Of a stretch of DNA of 64,000 nucleotides, positions 55,120 through 62,922 are shown one piece after another. Position 1 is the first letter of the stretch. Each line of letters starts with the position of its first letter. Source of the DNA: Bacillus sp. sid0103 (lineage in GTDB: Bacteria > Bacillota > Bacilli > Bacillales_B > DSM-18226); the NCBI RefSeq assembly GCF_019219025.1, contig NZ_JAHUWN010000016.1:62001-126000 (forward strand), in the 5' to 3' direction. A program made the translations under genes and the position numbers. The notes under the pieces were generated by a model. It made no database searches. It was not told the DNA's origin and saw nothing but the letters and a program-made list of their open reading frames with translations.

Positions 55120-56241
55120 TTATTGATTTGCCACTTCATCGATAATCGCAAGTGTCATTTCTGCAAGCTTATACAATTCTTCAACTGGCATGCGTTCGTT
55201 TGTTGTATGAATTTCTTCATACCCAACAGCAAGATTTACAGTTGGAATATTGAACCCAGCAAATACGTTGGCATCACTACCGCCGCCGCTATGCTGAAGT
55301 TCACAACTACGACCAATTTTGGCAGCTGCCTTCCGTGCGACTTCGACAACATGATCACCTTCACCAAATTTAAAGCCAGGATACATGACTTCTACATTTA
55401 CTTCGGCTCTGCCGCCCATTTCTGCAGCAACTGTTTCAAACGCTTCCTTCATTTTACTCACTTGAGCTTGCATTTTTTCAGGGATAAGTGAACGTGCCTC
55501 CGCTAAAATATCAACTCGGTCACATACGATATTGGTTGCCTGGCCTCCTTCGAAGCGGCCAATGTTGGCAGTTGTTTCGTGATCAATTCTTCCTAACGGC
55601 ATCTTTGCAATCGACTTAGCTGCAATTGTAATCGCGGAGACCCCTTTTTCTGGTGCTACACCAGCATGTGCTGTTTTACCGTAAATAACGGTTTTTATCT
55701 TTGCTTGTGTTGGGGCAGCTACCACTACATTACCAACTAAGCCATCGCTGTCTAGGGCATATCCGAATTTTGCTTTCATCAGTGAAGAATCAAGTGCTTT
55801 TGCACCGACAAGACCAGACTCTTCCCCAACAGTAATCACAAATTGAATCAAGCCATGTGGCAGGTTTTGTTCTTTTAATTGACGAATTGTCTCAAGCATA
55901 ACTGAAATACCCGTTTTATCATCGGCACCTAAAATCGTCGTTCCATCCGTAACGACATAACCGTCTTTTACAGATGGCTTTACACCTTTAGCGGGTGTAA
56001 CAGTATCCATATGACAAGTAAAATAAATCGGGTCAACACCCTCTTTAGTTGCCGGCAGTGTACAAATTAGGTTACCAGCACCATGTCCAGTTACAGCTGT
56101 TGTATCATCTTCAAAAACTTCGAGGCCAAGCTCCGTAAATTTTTGTTTTAATACCTTTGCAATTTCTGTCTCAAATTTTGTTTCTGAGTCAATTTGCACA
56201 AGTTCTAAAAATTCATTCAAAAGACGTTCCTGATTAACCAT
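55120..56241 (-). CDS. yqjE: PepT-like M20 family peptidase YqjE
   Basis: Zinc aminopeptidase-like protein of 373 residues. Metal ligands: His and Asp in FTCHMDTVTPAKG at about 75-87, Asp in TTILGADDKTG near 107-117, Glu pair in TVGEESGLVGAKA near 140-152 and the final His near HTTNERMPVEEL. The start at 56241 follows GGAGGT by 7 bases. Peptide substrate (tripeptide in PepT) is inferred only. Terminator present. Confidence 0.9.
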   Translation of the reverse strand: MVNQERLLNEFLELVQIDSETKFETEIAKVLKQKFTELGLEVFEDDTTAVTGHGAGNLICTLPATKEGVDPIYFTCHMDTVTPAKGVKPSVKDGYVVTDGTTILGADDKTGISVMLETIRQLKEQNLPHGLIQFVITVGEESGLVGAKALDSSLMKAKFGYALDSDGLVGNVVVAAPTQAKIKTVIYGKTAHAGVAPEKGVSAITIAAKSIAKMPLGRIDHETTANIGRFEGGQATNIVCDRVDILAEARSLIPEKMQAQVSKMKEAFETVAAEMGGRAEVNVEVMYPGFKFGEGDHVVEVARKAAAKIGRSCELQHSGGGSDANVFAGFNIPTVNLAVGYEEIHTTNERMPVEELYKLAEMTLAIIDEVANQ

Positions 56242-56274
56242 TAGATTGACCTCCAATTATGTACTCACTATTTG

Positions 56275-56326
56275 TCCAGCTCTGGTGCCTAGGAAAGACT
56301 AAGCACTTGTGCTTTTCCTATGTTAG
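56275..56326 (+). repeat. Family B repeat, internally deleted form
   Basis: GTCCAGCTCTGGTGCCTAGG at one end and AAGCACTTGTGCTTTTCC at the other match the family B ends (compare 14641 and 14745) without the central part. It is upstream of the yqjE start, between yqjE and the pcc gene. Confidence 0.6.
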
Positions 56327-56398
56327 TATACCTTTTAATAAAAGTATCTTCAAATGATAGAGAGTACACCTAAACCGGGAAGAAGCAGTTTTGTTTAT

Positions 56399-56582
56399 GG
56401 CCCTGTTAAACTTGCCTGTTGATTTCCGCTCCAGGCGCTTCGCTTTCCGCGGGCGGTCCGGGGAGCCTCCTCGTCGCTGCGCTTCTGCGGGGTCTCCCCT
56501 GCCCCGTCCTCCCGCAGGAGTCTTCGCGCCTTCCACTCCAATCAACAGGGTGGAAAAATCAACCATAAGCTTTAACATAGCC
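56399..56582 (+). repeat. Family A repeat, long form
   Basis: 184 bases from GGCCCTGTTAAAC to CTTTAACATAGCC. The central segment begins at TCCGCTCC (56425) and ends at TCCACTCC (56532), 107 bases apart, and contains GCGGGGTCTCCCCTGCCCCG as in the copy at 37480. Much of the centre differs in detail from the other long copies. It ends 4 bases before the pcc stop codon. Confidence 0.85.
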
Positions 56583-56586
56583 TTGT

Positions 56587-58137
56587 TTATAGAGGGATGT
56601 TACCGTGTTTTTTATATGGTCTTGATTCTTTTTTGTTTCTTAGCATTTCTAAGCCTTGAACAATTTTTATTCTAGTTTCTCGAGGGTCGATCACATCATC
56701 CACCATACCTCTGCTCGCCGCCACATAAGGATTGGCAAACTTTTCACGGTATTCATCAATTTTTTGCTGCCTTGTCAATTCAGGATTTTCACTATTATTA
56801 ATTTCCTTCGCAAAAATGATATTGGCAGCCCCTTGTGGACCCATAACAGCGATTTCGGCATTCGGCCAGGCAAAAACCAAATCAGCCCCTATCGATTTAC
56901 TATTTAACGCTACATAAGCACCGCCATAGGCTTTTCTTAAAATAACCGTTAATTTCGGAACGGTCGCCTCGGAGTAGGCAAATAATATCTTTGCCCCGTG
57001 GCGAATGATTCCGCCGTGTTCCTGCTTAACTCCCGGGAAGAAACCTGTCACATCCTCGAAGGTGATGATTGGGACATTAAAAGAATCACAGGTTCGGATA
57101 AATCGAGCAGCCTTATCAGAAGAATCGATATCCAAGCCACCCGCCATCACCTTGGGTTGATTGCAGACAAGACCCACTGATTCACCTTTGATGCGGGCAA
57201 ACCCAACGACAATATTTCTAGCAAAATCCTTTTGCACTTCCATGAAACTGTTCTCGTCTACCACTTGCTCAATGACTTTGCGGACATCATACGGGCGAAC
57301 TGTATCAAATGGAATTACATCAACTAAATCAGGACGATAATCTTCGTCCTCCTGCACCTCAAATCTCGGAGGCTTCTCTTCATTATTTTGCGGAAGGTAA
57401 CTCAATAGTCTACGGACGTTTTGCAACACTTCTGCTTCGGAATCAGATTGAAAATGGGCATTTCCACTAATGGAGCTATGTACATTCGCACCGCCTAATT
57501 CCTCTGCAGATATCTTTTCACCAGTCACTGTTTCGATGACTTTAGGACCAGTAATAAACATTTGACTGGTCTTCTCAACCATAAACACAAAATCAGTAAT
57601 CGCTGGAGAATAAACAGCACCGCCCGCACATGGACCCATGATGACTGATATTTGCGGAATGACACCGGAATAAATCGCATTTCGGTAGAATATATGTCCG
57701 TATCCATCTAAGGATACAACACCTTCTTGAATTCGTGCCCCGCCAGAATCATTTAAGCCGATAAAAGGGGCGCCATTTTTCGCAGCTAAATCCATCACAT
57801 TAGCAATCTTTTTAGCATGCATTTCCCCTAATGCACCGCCAAAGACAGTAAAATCTTGTGAGAATAAGTAAATGGGGCGACCGTTTACTTTCCCGTAACC
57901 CGTTACCACCCCGTCCCCAGGACCCTTTTGTTCATCTAGACCAAAATCATTGGTACGATGTTCAATAAACGGATTTAATTCAAAAAACGTTCCTTTGTCG
58001 ACTAACAGGTCGATTCTTTCTCGAGCAGTCAGCTTTCCTTTTGCATGTTGTTTCTCAATTCTCTCATCGCCTCCACCCAACTCTACCTCTCGGCGTTTAT
58101 CATACAACTCATTTATTTTTTCATATATATCGATCAT
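56587..58137 (-). CDS. yqjD: Acyl-CoA carboxylase carboxyltransferase subunit (YqjD, propionyl/methylmalonyl-CoA type)
   Basis: Carboxyltransferase of 516 residues with two crotonase-like halves. N-terminal DLLVDKGTFFELNPFIEHR at about 44-62; oxyanion glycines in NDSGGARIQEGV at about 129-140 and MGPCAGGAVYSPAI at about 165-178; C-terminal GGIIRHGAKILFAYSEA and KAYGGAYVALNSK. The 1-base gap to the methylmalonyl-CoA epimerase gene suggests a propionate or odd-chain pathway role. The biotin carboxylase subunit is not in the window. Confidence 0.88.
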   Translation of the reverse strand: MIDIYEKINELYDKRREVELGGGDERIEKQHAKGKLTARERIDLLVDKGTFFELNPFIEHRTNDFGLDEQKGPGDGVVTGYGKVNGRPIYLFSQDFTVFGGALGEMHAKKIANVMDLAAKNGAPFIGLNDSGGARIQEGVVSLDGYGHIFYRNAIYSGVIPQISVIMGPCAGGAVYSPAITDFVFMVEKTSQMFITGPKVIETVTGEKISAEELGGANVHSSISGNAHFQSDSEAEVLQNVRRLLSYLPQNNEEKPPRFEVQEDEDYRPDLVDVIPFDTVRPYDVRKVIEQVVDENSFMEVQKDFARNIVVGFARIKGESVGLVCNQPKVMAGGLDIDSSDKAARFIRTCDSFNVPIITFEDVTGFFPGVKQEHGGIIRHGAKILFAYSEATVPKLTVILRKAYGGAYVALNSKSIGADLVFAWPNAEIAVMGPQGAANIIFAKEINNSENPELTRQQKIDEYREKFANPYVAASRGMVDDVIDPRETRIKIVQGLEMLRNKKESRPYKKHGNIPL

Positions 58138-58138
58138 T

Positions 58139-58549
58139 TTACCCCTTCATCCCCTTCTCACAAAGCTCAAATAAAACCCCAGATGCCGATTTTGGATGCA
58201 TGAAGGCAATGTTTGCCCCTCCAGCACCAGGTCTTGACTGTTCATCAATCATACGTATCCCTTTTTCTCTCATCTCGATAATTCTATCTTCTATCGATTC
58301 TACCCCTAAGGCAACATGGTGAATTCCCTCACCGCGTTTTTCGATAAATTTGGCAATTGCACTTTCTTTCGATGTAGGCTCAAGCAGTTCAAGTTTAGTA
58401 CTTCCTGCCTGTAAAAAGGCAACTCTTACCTTTTGAGTATCAACCTCTTCGATCCCTATCAAGGGAAGATTTAATACATCGGTATAAAAAGGAAGCGTAT
58501 TCACAAGAGAAGTCACTGCAATTCCAATATGGTCGACCTTTTTAATCAT
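58139..58549 (-). CDS. mce: Methylmalonyl-CoA epimerase (YqjC)
   Basis: Glyoxalase-fold enzyme of 136 residues that interconverts the R and S forms of methylmalonyl-CoA. Metal ligands: His in KVDHIGIAV at 5-13, His in GIHHVALGV near 76-84, and Glu in LFELCEK near the end. It lies one base before the carboxyltransferase gene. A mutase gene is not in the window. Confidence 0.9.
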   Translation of the reverse strand: MIKKVDHIGIAVTSLVNTLPFYTDVLNLPLIGIEEVDTQKVRVAFLQAGSTKLELLEPTSKESAIAKFIEKRGEGIHHVALGVESIEDRIIEMREKGIRMIDEQSRPGAGGANIAFMHPKSASGVLFELCEKGMKG

Positions 58550-58710
58550 GATTACCCCTCTGTTCTAAAAATTAGAATTAATTCGACAATATTCTTATTC
58601 GGTAAAAAGTTCATAAATCCTTCCTAAATTACGTAGTTGTTCCGTTGTTCATTTTTAGATTTCCTTGTACAATATAGATAAAGCTTCAAATTGTTAAGGA
58701 GGTACCCATT

Positions 58711-58809
58711 TTGAAAAGTAAAAAAACAAGAAAAATTATTGTTTATTTAATGTTATTTGCTATGCTGGCCTCAACTCTCCTCATTGGAATCGGTCAATTT
58801 CTTTCATAA
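58711..58809 (+). CDS. prli42: Stressosome-associated protein Prli42
   Basis: Peptide of 32 residues: basic start MKSKKTRKI, then one membrane helix with the family pattern VYLMLFAMLASTLLIGIG. In Listeria, Prli42 anchors the stressosome to the membrane for SigB activation. The start is a TTG with AAGGAGG 8 bases upstream, an excellent site. Divergent from the epimerase gene. The family assignment is from the pattern and length. Confidence 0.78.
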   Translation: MKSKKTRKIIVYLMLFAMLASTLLIGIGQFLS

Positions 58810-58822
58810 AAAATATATAAAA

Positions 58823-58852
58823 GATGGGACTGTTCTAATTGAACAGTCCCAT
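58823..58852. terminator. Hairpin between prli42 and the L,D-transpeptidase gene
   Basis: TGGGACTGTTC and GAACAGTCCCA arms with a 5-base loop, usable by both strands. Confidence 0.75.
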
Positions 58853-58854
58853 TG

Positions 58855-59376
58855 CTAGTTTATTGCTCCATAATCTTTAGCAAGTGTCTCATATGATTTT
58901 TTAGAAGAAATAACCAATACTTTTGTCCCCAAAGGAATTAACGGAAAAAGTGATGTAACCACCTCATTTTGAGTACGGATGCAGCCTTGCGAGACATATT
59001 TTCCGATTGATGCAGGCTGATTTGTTCCATGAATGCCATATGTTCTGCCATCTGTTCCCTTTGCATCAAAGCCAATCCATCTCGCCCCAAGTGGATTTTT
59101 CGGATCTCCGCCAGGGATATTCTCTTTCCGAAAATAAGGTTCTTTTGCCTTAACCGTAATGTTAAAAAGACCTTCGGGTGTTAATTCTTGTGTTTTTCCC
59201 GTCCCTACACTTACAACCGTTTGGACTTTGTTTTCATTAATAAAGGCCATTTCATTTTTACTTTTATTCACAATAACAAAGGGAGCACCTGGCATAGGAT
59301 TTTGACCTAATGGCCAAAGCGGTGAAATGAAAAAAGCTATCAGGATCGGCGATAAGATTTTTATCATAGCAGCCAC
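58855..59376 (-). CDS. yqjB: L,D-transpeptidase YqjB (YkuD fold)
   Basis: Exported protein of 173 residues with a hydrophobic N-terminal segment (about 5-24). The YkuD catalytic domain has the motif HGTNQPASIGKYVSQGCIR at about 115-133 with the catalytic Cys in SQGCIR. It would form 3-3 cross-links or attach proteins to peptidoglycan; the substrate is inferred. No LysM domain, unlike YkuD. 14 bases separate it from yqjA. Confidence 0.87.
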   Translation of the reverse strand: MAAMIKILSPILIAFFISPLWPLGQNPMPGAPFVIVNKSKNEMAFINENKVQTVVSVGTGKTQELTPEGLFNITVKAKEPYFRKENIPGGDPKNPLGARWIGFDAKGTDGRTYGIHGTNQPASIGKYVSQGCIRTQNEVVTSLFPLIPLGTKVLVISSKKSYETLAKDYGAIN

Positions 59377-59390
59377 CTGCCTTTTTTCCT

Positions 59391-60386
59391 CTAGTTTGCT
59401 TCAATCTTTTTATGCTCATTCATTTTTGAAGAAGAATTTAATCCTTTAAACGTACTTTTTATGATCAAATAATCGTTCATTTCATTAACTAATTGCAATA
59501 AAGCTGCCCGCACTTCAAATTCTTCTCTTGTCTGTGGCAGTTCCATCTCTTGAAATATTTTATTCATCTCTCTTAATTTTTCTATATAAATATGGGCTGT
59601 ATTTCTTGAATGAATGTTATCGGATAGTTCCTCTAGAAAATCTGCAATCATATGCCCTTGCTTAACGGTATGAGTAATGGAGGTGACAAGTGGTAAAATG
59701 CGTTCAATAATAGCAAATTGTTTTTCTCTCATTTTAAAATAATGAAAGTACATATTCTCATCACGCAAAAAGTGATTTTCAACATCTTGCAGGGCAAGTG
59801 TGATCGCTTCATCTAGTAATTGAGCACTAACGGTAATCTCTTTTCCAGCCCATCTTCCTTCTCCCGTTCGTAAGTAGTTGACTATTTCACAGAATATAAT
59901 CTTAAAATTTTCCTCAAGTTCGCTCACATAATCAAGTAGCTTTCTATCTACACTTGGCATATAAAGATTTACGAGTAGGGCCACACCAATTCCAATGGTA
60001 ATGACACCAAGTTCATTTAAAAATATGTCCAAAGTTACTTTCTTTGCCATATAAATATGTAAAATAATAACACTGCTAGTCACAATGCCGTCCTTCGCTT
60101 TCAGCATCACAATAGTAGGAATAAAGAAAAATAACAAGATTCCAATAACGATTGGATGATAAGAGATTCCTTCAAAAAATAACGCAGAAAAAGGCATCGC
60201 TAATACACAGGCTAGAAAACGATCCCAAGCGGTTCGGAGCGACCTTCGTTTTGTAACCTGGATACAAAGTATGGTTAAAATACCTGCTGAAGCAAAATTC
60301 TGCAAACCAACCTGTTGTGCAAGTAAAATGGCAAATGCGGTCCCTACAGCTGTTTTAATGGTCCGGTATCCGATTCGAAATTTCAT
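59391..60386 (-). CDS. yqjA: Aromatic acid exporter family protein YqjA
   Basis: Membrane protein of 331 residues with the ArAE-type (DUF939) N-terminal half: membrane segments within about 1-150, beginning FRIGYRTIKTAVGTAFAILL, and a helical cytoplasmic half from about 155. Transport substrate not known. Overlaps no neighbour; a terminator-like hairpin follows the artM gene upstream. Confidence 0.82.
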   Translation of the reverse strand: MKFRIGYRTIKTAVGTAFAILLAQQVGLQNFASAGILTILCIQVTKRRSLRTAWDRFLACVLAMPFSALFFEGISYHPIVIGILLFFFIPTIVMLKAKDGIVTSSVIILHIYMAKKVTLDIFLNELGVITIGIGVALLVNLYMPSVDRKLLDYVSELEENFKIIFCEIVNYLRTGEGRWAGKEITVSAQLLDEAITLALQDVENHFLRDENMYFHYFKMREKQFAIIERILPLVTSITHTVKQGHMIADFLEELSDNIHSRNTAHIYIEKLREMNKIFQEMELPQTREEFEVRAALLQLVNEMNDYLIIKSTFKGLNSSSKMNEHKKIEAN

Positions 60387-60412
60387 CGTTATCTCTCCAA
60401 AAATAAAAAAAT

Positions 60413-60442
60413 AAAAAGATGATCGGGTAAGATCATCTTTAG
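60413..60442 (-). terminator. Terminator after artM
   Basis: Minus-strand AAAGATGATC and GATCATCTTT arms with a 5-base loop, then TTATTTTT. Confidence 0.8.
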
Positions 60443-60498
60443 CATATCCCTATTAACGTATTCTTTGCAAGAATGTCTCTTTTTAAGGATTTCAATTT

Positions 60499-61221
60499 CT
60501 ATAATACTTTTTCTAAAAAGTCCTTTGCTCTGCTTGTCCGAGGGCTATTAAAAAATTGATCAGGAGAGCCTTCTTCTAATAAAATCCCATCATCAAGGAA
60601 AAGAATCCGATCAGAAACCTCACGAGCAAATCCCATTTCATGTGTAACAATGGCCATCGTCATTCCTGATTGGGCAAGATCCTTCATAACTGTAAGTACT
60701 TCTTTTACCATTTCTGGATCAAGTGCTGAGGTTGGTTCATCAAATAACATTAACTTCGGTTCCATCGCAAGTGCACGGGCAATCGCCACGCGCTGCTTCT
60801 GTCCACCTGATAAATTATTCGGATAGGCTTTCTCTTTTTCAGTAAGACCCACGCGTCCTAGCAATTCCCGTGCTTTTTTCTCAGCAAGCTCTCGGGATTC
60901 CCCTTTCACTTTCATCGGTGCATATGTTAAGTTTTCCAAAACCGACAAATGCGGGAATAAATAAAAGTGTTGAAATACCATACCGATTTGTTCACGAATT
61001 TTCATGATATTGGTTTTGGGGTCGGTAATCTCTTGATTATTAATCCAGATTTTCCCTTTGGTAGGTGTCTCTAACAAATTTAAACAACGAAGAAAGGTAG
61101 ATTTCCCCGAACCAGATGGTCCAATAATTGAAACAACTTCTCCACTATCAATATTCGTAGAAATATTTTTTAATACCTCGTTATTGCCAAATTGTTTATA
61201 GAGGTTTTCGACTTTAATCAC
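60499..61221 (-). CDS. artM: Arginine ABC transporter ATP-binding protein ArtM (YqiZ)
   Basis: ATPase of a polar amino-acid ABC importer, 240 residues. Walker [16 protein letters not shown] at about 34-48, Q loop [12 protein letters not shown], signature [20 protein letters not shown] at about 132-151, Walker [15 protein letters not shown] and switch His in [11 protein letters not shown]. It overlaps artQ by 8 bases. The arginine assignment rests on gene order and the upstream ARG box. Confidence 0.92.
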   Translation of the reverse strand: MIKVENLYKQFGNNEVLKNISTNIDSGEVVSIIGPSGSGKSTFLRCLNLLETPTKGKIWINNQEITDPKTNIMKIREQIGMVFQHFYLFPHLSVLENLTYAPMKVKGESRELAEKKARELLGRVGLTEKEKAYPNNLSGGQKQRVAIARALAMEPKLMLFDEPTSALDPEMVKEVLTVMKDLAQSGMTMAIVTHEMGFAREVSDRILFLDDGILLEEGSPDQFFNSPRTSRAKDFLEKVL

Positions 61222-61873
61222 TGTACTTCAGCCTCCGTTCAAACCGTTTACCTGCCAAAGTAAGTCCCATAACTAGTATCCAATAGATTAAACCCACAAA
61301 AATTAATGGTTCAAAATTACGGTACGTATCTGCTCCAACAACCTGAGCACGGCGCATCAAATCTAAATAGCCAATCGTCGAGACGATCGCTGATTCTTTT
61401 GTTAAGGTGATAAATTCATTCATCAGTGCAGGTAATATATTTTTTAGTGCTTGAGGTAAGATAAGGTCCTTCATCATAAGACGATAAGGAACTCCTAGTG
61501 CTTGTGCAGCTTCGGTTTGACCTTTATCCACCGCTTGAATTCCGGCTCTGATAATCTCCGAAACATAAGCTGAAGAATTTAAGCCAAAAGCTAAGATCGA
61601 TGATAAAAATGGTGAGATATCATAGCCTGTTAATTGCGGGATTGCAAAATAGATTAGCATTAATTGTAAAATTAGTGGTGTACCACGAAAAATAGATGTA
61701 TAGGCATCTCCAAACCAATTTAAGGCTTTGATTCGTGAAATTTTAAATAATGCTAAAATCGTTCCAAGGATAAAACCTAAAATAATTGAAATAATAACAA
61801 ATTTTAATGTTACCCATATTCCCTCTAAAATAAAAGGAATATAAGGCACAATTTGGCTAAAGTCCAAATTCAT
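61214..61873 (-). CDS. artQ: Arginine ABC transporter permease ArtQ (YqiY)
   Basis: Permease of 219 residues with about five membrane segments and the His/Glu/polar amino-acid permease motifs: [15 protein letters not shown] at about 63-77, [20 protein letters not shown] at about 105-124 and the EAA loop [20 protein letters not shown]. Between artP and artM, 63 bases after artP. Confidence 0.92.
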   Translation of the reverse strand: MNLDFSQIVPYIPFILEGIWVTLKFVIISIILGFILGTILALFKISRIKALNWFGDAYTSIFRGTPLILQLMLIYFAIPQLTGYDISPFLSSILAFGLNSSAYVSEIIRAGIQAVDKGQTEAAQALGVPYRLMMKDLILPQALKNILPALMNEFITLTKESAIVSTIGYLDLMRRAQVVGADTYRNFEPLIFVGLIYWILVMGLTLAGKRFERRLKYSD

Positions 61874-61936
61874 GCCTTACACCTCACTTCATAATTTTCT
61901 TTGCATCGCTAATCTAGTTGATTTTTTATCTTATGC

Positions 61937-62713
61937 TTATTGCTGGTCTTTTAACCACTTGTCCTTTAATTCTTGGAGTTTACCGTTCTCCTCCATGTCC
62001 TTAAGAACCTTATTTACATCATCCGTTAAGTCACTGCCTTTTGGAAAAGCAACAGCCATTCCAGGAGAACTTGTTGTCGGATCATCAAATCCACCTAACC
62101 CTTGTTCTTTTATATATCCTGTTGCCACTGATTTATCCATATAAGCAACCTGGATACGATTTGATAATAATTCTTGAATTAAAGTTGTTGCATTGTCTAA
62201 TGGCTTAAGCGTAAAATCCACCTTTTTTTGAAGTGTTTTTGCGCCTTCCTCTTGAATGGTTCCTAACTGAACTCCAACGGTTTTTCCTTTTAGACCATCG
62301 ATTGTTTTAATATTAGAATCTTTTAGTGTGATAAACATTTCACCTGAATGGTTATAAGGAGTTGAAAAATCAACATTTTGTTTACGTTTTTCTGTTGCCG
62401 ACATACCAGCAAGAACCATGTCAACACGTTTAGCCTGTAAAGCACCAACTAAACCATCAAACTTCATGTCTTTAATATCTAGTTTATAACCTAGTTCTTT
62501 TGCAATAGCATTCGCTAAGTCAATATCAAATCCTTCTACCTTACCAGATGGATCTCTTGATTCAAATGGAGCAAAATCAGCTGATGTTGCCATCGTTAAT
62601 ACTTTTTTATCGCCTGTTTTTTCTCCATTTGCTCCGTCTTTATTACTTTGGCCACAAGCTGCCAAAACGACTAGTGTGAAAATCATGGTAAAAAATAAAA
62701 ATGTTTTTTTCAT
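61937..62713 (-). CDS. artP: Arginine ABC transporter substrate-binding lipoprotein ArtP (YqiX)
   Basis: Lipoprotein of 258 residues: signal peptide with lipobox LAACG (Cys at about 20), then a periplasmic-binding-protein fold (LTMATSADFAPFESRDPSGK and VEGFDIDLANAIAKELGYKL near 40-75, RKQNVDFSTPYNHSGEMF near 115). The start at 62713 follows AGGAGG. An ARG box lies upstream. Substrate assignment is by similarity and regulation. Confidence 0.92.
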   Translation of the reverse strand: MKKTFLFFTMIFTLVVLAACGQSNKDGANGEKTGDKKVLTMATSADFAPFESRDPSGKVEGFDIDLANAIAKELGYKLDIKDMKFDGLVGALQAKRVDMVLAGMSATEKRKQNVDFSTPYNHSGEMFITLKDSNIKTIDGLKGKTVGVQLGTIQEEGAKTLQKKVDFTLKPLDNATTLIQELLSNRIQVAYMDKSVATGYIKEQGLGGFDDPTTSSPGMAVAFPKGSDLTDDVNKVLKDMEENGKLQELKDKWLKDQQ

Positions 62714-62755
62714 GGTATATCCTCCTATGATAAATAAGATCTGCATAATCTTTAA

Positions 62756-62773
62756 TTTGAATTTTTATTCAAC
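62756..62773 (-). promoter_or_regulatory. ARG box (AhrC/ArgR site) before artP
   Basis: Minus-strand GTTGAATAAAAATTCAAA matches the AhrC consensus CATGAATAAAAATKCAAK at 15 of 18 positions. It lies about 45 bases before the artP start. Confidence 0.6.
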
Positions 62774-62883
62774 AAAACGAATATTAACACATAGTTTTTG
62801 TTTTGAAAAGATATTTTTCCAATATAAAAATATTCTAAAGATTCTGTGTTTTAATATATTGAAATAATAATAAAAACGAATAA

Positions 62884-62914
62884 AAAACACCTCTTCGAGA
62901 AGAGATGTCTTTTA
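62884..62914 (-). terminator. Terminator after the M20 amidohydrolase gene
   Basis: Minus-strand GACATCTCTT and AAGAGGTGTT arms with a 4-base loop, then TTTTTATT. Confidence 0.75.
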
Positions 62915-62922
62915 GAAAAATA

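Noticed and set aside
56318..56578. Open frame of 86 codons on the minus strand
   Set aside because: Its Gly/Arg/Pro-rich product is translated family A repeat.
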